This document shows positions 60,710-64,000 of a stretch of DNA of 64,000 bases, piece after piece. Numbering within the stretch: position 1 is the first letter of the stretch; every line of letters begins with the position of its first letter. The DNA lies in the NCBI RefSeq assembly GCF_031846645.1, contig NZ_JAVRHN010000002.1, positions 1 to 64,000 of the forward strand, given 5' to 3'. Under the pieces are notes generated by a model that worked only from the letters and a program-made list of their open reading frames with translations, was not told the DNA's origin and searched no databases. This DNA is from Autumnicola psychrophila. Lineage in GTDB: Bacteria; Bacteroidota; Bacteroidia; Flavobacteriales; Flavobacteriaceae. The position numbers and the translations under genes were made by a program.

Positions 60710-61777
60710 CTACTGAACGAGACTCATATTATTCTTTTCAAGCTCCTGATAAAGCTCTTTGACATTTTGGGAGGCTTCTTTAGATAGTACCAGTATAGCG
60801 TCGTCTGTAGAAACCAGTATACAATTGGTAAGGCCTACAAAGCAAGTGTGTTTTGTACTACCTATCTGCATATTTCCAAACTTATCCACTGGTTGACCCT
60901 GCTCTTTAAGATAATCATAAACAGCTTCAAAACTTCCCATATCGCTCCACTCAAAATGAGACTGCACTACTTTTATCCTTTCGCTCTTTTCCATCACCGC
61001 ATAATCTACACTTATGGAAGGAATATCAAGAGAAGATTCCCGTTCAAGCTCTCCGGTTGACGCCTTATTCCAGGCTGCCAGCGATTGCTTATAAACTTCC
61101 GGAGAATATTTTTGGAGCTCTTCCAGAAAAATCCCGGCCTTAAAGCAGAACATTCCGCTATTCCATAGAAAACTACCACGTTTTAAGAAGTCTTTAGCCG
61201 TATCTTCATTAGGTTTTTCGCGAAAGGACATCACTTCCTCTCCCTCAAATTCAATATAACCATAACCTGTTTCGGGACGTGTTGGCTCTATTCCAAAGGT
61301 GACTATATTATTATCCTGGGCCAGTTTTATTGCTTTTTGTACCGCATCACTATATTCTCTACCCTCTTTAATTATATGATCTGCAGGAGTAACAAGAAGA
61401 ATATCTTCCGGCTGTGCTGCGAAGGCGGCAAAAGCAATAGCGGGAGCTGTATTACGCGGAGTTGCTTCAACGATATTTACGTAATCTGAAATACCTAATT
61501 TGCTTAAAGCCGCCTCAGAAAGATTGCTGTTACCCCTGTTTCCGACCACAATTAGATCATTCACAAAGGAAGCATTTCGCTGTACTGCCAATTCAAAAAG
61601 GGAATGTTGCGAAAATATTTCCAGGTATTGTTTCGGTCGCGACTGTCGCGAAAGCGGCCAAAGCCTACTCCCTACTCCTCCTGTTAGAAGAACATGAAAT
61701 ATAGATGACAATGTGTAATGGATTATTTGTGAATTATTAAGTGACAGCTGTTCGCCTTTGTACTTTTTGCCACCCAT
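60710..61777 (-). CDS. manC: Mannose-1-phosphate guanylyltransferase
   Basis: The 355-residue protein makes GDP-mannose, the substrate of gmd. FHVLLTGGVGSRLWPLSRQS has the pyrophosphorylase loop, followed by RPKQYLEIF, VTPADHIIKE and the FREKPNEDTAKDFL and FLWNSGMFCF segments of ManC. The C-terminal isomerase domain of bifunctional ManC/AlgA is absent, which is normal for the short form. The start at 61777 adds about 27 residues before the conserved part. A TTG nearer to it (about 61711) is an alternative. First gene of the locus, behind a good promoter. Confidence 0.93.
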   Translation of the reverse strand: MGGKKYKGEQLSLNNSQIIHYTLSSIFHVLLTGGVGSRLWPLSRQSRPKQYLEIFSQHSLFELAVQRNASFVNDLIVVGNRGNSNLSEAALSKLGISDYVNIVEATPRNTAPAIAFAAFAAQPEDILLVTPADHIIKEGREYSDAVQKAIKLAQDNNIVTFGIEPTRPETGYGYIEFEGEEVMSFREKPNEDTAKDFLKRGSFLWNSGMFCFKAGIFLEELQKYSPEVYKQSLAAWNKASTGELERESSLDIPSISVDYAVMEKSERIKVVQSHFEWSDMGSFEAVYDYLKEQGQPVDKFGNMQIGSTKHTCFVGLTNCILVSTDDAILVLSKEASQNVKELYQELEKNNMSLVQ

Positions 61778-62610
61778 TATAAAAGATTTAAAATGAGTCG
61801 ATTCGATACAGCTTCGCTACTGTGAATCCCATTTTTTTGAAATTCATTCGGGCTAAAAGCAAAAAAATACGATGAAAAGCATCCCTTATTTTTGCAGGTG
61901 CAAATATAGAATTTCACATACCATTAACAAATTAAGCGAAGATTAAATTTCCTTGCGATGTGTTAAAAAATAAGTTCCTTTGTAGGAAGCAGAACTTTAA
62001 TGAAGCCCCAGAGCTTTAGCAGATTGCGGAATTAAAAATAATCATCACTACTCTTAATGATTTACTAATTTTAGCATGACACAATTGCTAATTCCTTAAC
62101 AAATAATTAAATATTAAGTAGGAAGTTTTCATCCAAAAAATTTTATTCAATTGGACAAAGATTTCTGGAACTGGTCCAGGCAAAAGATTGAAATCTGTAG
62201 AAATTGACTTCTTATTTTAAATTCCTCAATACTGAATGAACTATTAACCTAAAAGAGCCAGTCCTAAACTTGAGGAAGTGCGGATGTGCTCCCACAGACT
62301 CAGCCAGAATGCGTCCCGCATATTAAATTTCGGAAGAAAAAAATGAAGAGGTCTCTTAGAATGGCAGTTTTCGGTCCGCATTAAAACCTTCAATTAATGC
62401 AAAGCCGAAAAAACTTTCAGATGTTCATTATTGAAGTCAGCAGAAAGTTCATCTCCAAAATTGTCAATTTTCGACCTTCATTGGAATCGTGGAATATGGT
62501 AACAATAAAAATGTCCAATTCAGCACAGCCGAAATAATTCCCGACTCCGCTCAAATGGACATTTACTTAAAAAATACTTCTCTTAATAAGGCTGAACCTG
62601 CCTTAACATT
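61778..62610. other. Leader/promoter gap of the polysaccharide locus
   Basis: This 833-bp non-coding stretch lies between manC and metB, both on the minus strand. It contains the manC promoter at 61901-61931 and a REP-like word (CCCGACTCCGCTCAAATGGA) near 62539. The part between is AT-rich and shows no gene that I can recognise. A long leader or a small RNA cannot be excluded. Confidence 0.5.
61901..61931 (-). promoter_or_regulatory. Bacteroidota-type promoter of the polysaccharide locus
   Basis: On the minus strand TTTG (61931-61928), then 19 bases, then TATATTTG (61908-61901) fit the consensus TTTG-N19-TAnnTTTG without mismatch. It reads towards manC, about 125-190 bp ahead of its possible starts. 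This is the only complete promoter I found for the large minus-strand block, so much of the block may depend on it. Confidence 0.7.
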
Positions 62611-63765
62611 TTACTTCTCCAAAGCCTGTTTTAAATCTTCCACAAGGTCTCCTTCGTCTTCAACTCCTACGCTCAAACGGATAAGGGAATCTACAACCCC
62701 GGTTTTTGCACGTTCTTCCATTGGGATAGAGGCATGCGTCATACTCGCCGGATGCCCAGCAAGCGATTCCACCCCGCCAAGAGATTCAGCAAGGGTAAAG
62801 ACCTTCAGGTTTTCGACAACTTTCACGGCACTTTTAAGGGTATTTTCAGCAGTTGTAAAAGAAATCATTCCGCCAAAACCGCTCATTTGTTTTTTCGCAA
62901 TATCATGGTTCGGAGAATCCTCAAAACCGGGCCAGTACACTTTATCAACTTTAGGATGCGACTTCAGAAATCTCGCTACCGCTTCTCCGTTTTCACAATG
63001 ACGCTGCATTCTTAAATGAAGGGTTTTTATTCCGCGGAGCACAAGAAAGCTATCCTGCGGACCAGCGACCCCGCCGCTCGCATTCTGAATAAAATAAAGC
63101 TTTTCTGCCAGCTCCTCCTCTTTTACCACGAGACTTCCCATTACCACATCACTATGCCCCCCAAGATATTTGGTCGCACTGTGCATTACAAGATCTGCTC
63201 CCAAATCCAAAGGTTGCTGCAGGTATGGCGTTGCGAAAGTATTATCTACTCCCAAAAGGATCTTGTGTTTTTTGGCAATTTTTGACACGGCCTGGATATC
63301 GATAATATTCATCATTGGGTTGGTAGGAGTTTCCACCCAAATAAGCTTTGTATTTTCGTTAATGTATTGTTCAATATCTTCGGCTTCCTGCATTGAAATA
63401 AAATGAAATTTAATGCCAAAGTTTTCAAATATTGTACTGAACAAACGGTAAGAACCACCGTATAAATCGTTAGTGGAAATAATTTCGTCACCGGGCTTAA
63501 AAAGCTTCATCACTGCATCTATAGCCGCAAGACCTGAAGCAAAGGCAAGTCCATATTTACCATTTTCTATACTGGCAAGAGAATTTTCCAAAGCCGCCCT
63601 TGTTGGGTTACCGCTACGGCTGTATTCAAAACCTTTATGGCCGCCGGGAGTGCTTTGCGAATACGTACTTGTCTGGTAAATTGGAGGCATTACAGAACCA
63701 TAAGCAGGATCTGTATTTTCCTGTCCCCCGTGTATTGTCTTGGTATTAAATTTCATCTTACTCAA
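62611..63765 (-). CDS. metB: Cystathionine gamma-synthase-type PLP enzyme (Cys/Met metabolism)
   Basis: The 384-residue PLP enzyme has KTIHGGQENTDPAYGSVMPP at the start. YSRSGNPTRAALE binds the cofactor phosphate. VDNTFATPYLQQPL and HSATKYLGGHSDVVMG follow, with the PLP lysine at about 200. ESLGGVESLAGHPASMTHA completes the pattern. The family holds cystathionine gamma-synthase, gamma-lyase and related enzymes, which are hard to tell apart; gamma-synthase is most common for this length. It is separate from the polysaccharide locus (an 830-bp gap). Confidence 0.88.
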   Translation of the reverse strand: MSKMKFNTKTIHGGQENTDPAYGSVMPPIYQTSTYSQSTPGGHKGFEYSRSGNPTRAALENSLASIENGKYGLAFASGLAAIDAVMKLFKPGDEIISTNDLYGGSYRLFSTIFENFGIKFHFISMQEAEDIEQYINENTKLIWVETPTNPMMNIIDIQAVSKIAKKHKILLGVDNTFATPYLQQPLDLGADLVMHSATKYLGGHSDVVMGSLVVKEEELAEKLYFIQNASGGVAGPQDSFLVLRGIKTLHLRMQRHCENGEAVARFLKSHPKVDKVYWPGFEDSPNHDIAKKQMSGFGGMISFTTAENTLKSAVKVVENLKVFTLAESLGGVESLAGHPASMTHASIPMEERAKTGVVDSLIRLSVGVEDEGDLVEDLKQALEK

Positions 63766-63887
63766 AGTTTTTATGCCATTTCGATTGTTCAGCTAAAAAC
63801 AAACCGGCAATTATTAAAAATCCGTTAAGGATTTGATCCTTTCCCCCCAAATGTACTACAGATGTTGGGCAATCACAAAATTGCATG

Positions 63888-63895
63888 TATCTTTA
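63888..63895 (+). promoter_or_regulatory. Putative -7 element for the last gene
   Basis: TATCTTTA resembles TAnnTTTG with one mismatch; GTTG lies 20 bp upstream of it. It precedes the GTG start at 63925. Weak by itself. Confidence 0.3.
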
Positions 63896-63924
63896 TCATT
63901 AACTTTAACACCCTCCTTTACACC

Positions 63925-64000
63925 GTGAGAAACATCCTTTTAGTCCTTATTTTTGCAGTACTTTTCACGGCTTGTGAAGAGGAAAAAGAAGCTCTTGAAT
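63925..64000 (+). CDS. Partial lipoprotein (5' end only)
   Basis: From a GTG at 63925 the frame reads (M)RNILLVLIFAVLFTACEEEKEALE and runs off the window end. It has a basic start, a hydrophobic stretch and a lipobox LFTAC with an acidic segment behind the Cys, the usual outer-membrane-directed lipoprotein arrangement in Bacteroidota. The mature domain is outside the window, so function is unknown. Confidence 0.6.
   Translation, partial: MRNILLVLIFAVLFTACEEEKEALE

Overview
The window looks like a chromosomal segment of a marine Flavobacteriaceae bacterium (Bacteroidota), in the broad Gramella / Zunongwangia / Salegentibacter neighbourhood. The genus is a guess. The evidence is the gene families present (DUF6090, a free-standing four-helix-bundle S23-like protein, short SSB, Wza/Wzc of Bacteroidota type), the one clean promoter (TTTG-N19-TAtaTTTG, the Bacteroidota consensus), the low GC content, and intergenic repeat families of the kind seen in this group.

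Layout. (1) 1-8.2 kb holds ordinary genes: a YraN-like nuclease, a small lipoprotein, metG, a 145-bp tandem repeat array, a histone-deacetylase-like hydrolase, a secreted GH9 glucanase, a helicase-like fragment and ssb. (2) 8.3-16.5 kb is an accessory islet of single-gene units all on the + strand: a GHKL-ATPase / PD-(D/E)XK nuclease fusion, a cupin, a DUF4177-like peptide, an AHSA1 protein, DUF6090, a serine hydrolase, an Abi-alpha (DUF4393) protein and a GNAT. Several are bounded by attC-like imperfect palindromes, so this looks like an integron cassette array without a visible integrase. Decayed IS1182- and IS256-type transposases lie inside it. (3) An aldo/keto reductase follows at 16.5-17.4 kb. 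(4) 17.8-61.9 kb is one very large minus-strand capsule/exopolysaccharide locus. (5) metB and the start of a lipoprotein gene close the window.

The polysaccharide locus reads from about 61.9 kb down to 17.8 kb. Its promoter-proximal end makes precursors: manC, gmd and fcl for GDP-fucose, with cysC, cysD, cysN and cysQ for PAPS supply and PAP removal. Then come ugd (and later uxs) for UDP-glucuronate and UDP-xylose, and rmlA/rmlB for dTDP-4-keto-6-deoxyglucose. rmlC and rmlD are absent; instead a DegT aminotransferase and a NeuD-like acyltransferase suggest an N-acylated 4-amino-4,6-dideoxyhexose. The centre is compact and often translationally coupled: Wzx flippase, a sulfotransferase, an acyl module (MaoC-SDR fusion, FkbH-like HAD protein, acyl carrier protein, GNAT-like protein), a polysaccharide deacetylase, many GT2/GT4 glycosyltransferases and a Wzy-like polymerase. 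The distal end holds a WecA-like initiating transferase, Wza, Wzc, a lipoprotein, a small outer-membrane barrel and a YjbH protein split into two secreted halves.

Taken together the locus predicts a Wzx/Wzy-dependent, sulfated and acyl-decorated acidic polysaccharide. The spacers between the sugar-nucleotide genes, but not the glycosyltransferase core, are full of degenerate 7-bp tandem repeats and other dispersed repeats. Some of these supply stop codons or C-termini of neighbouring genes.
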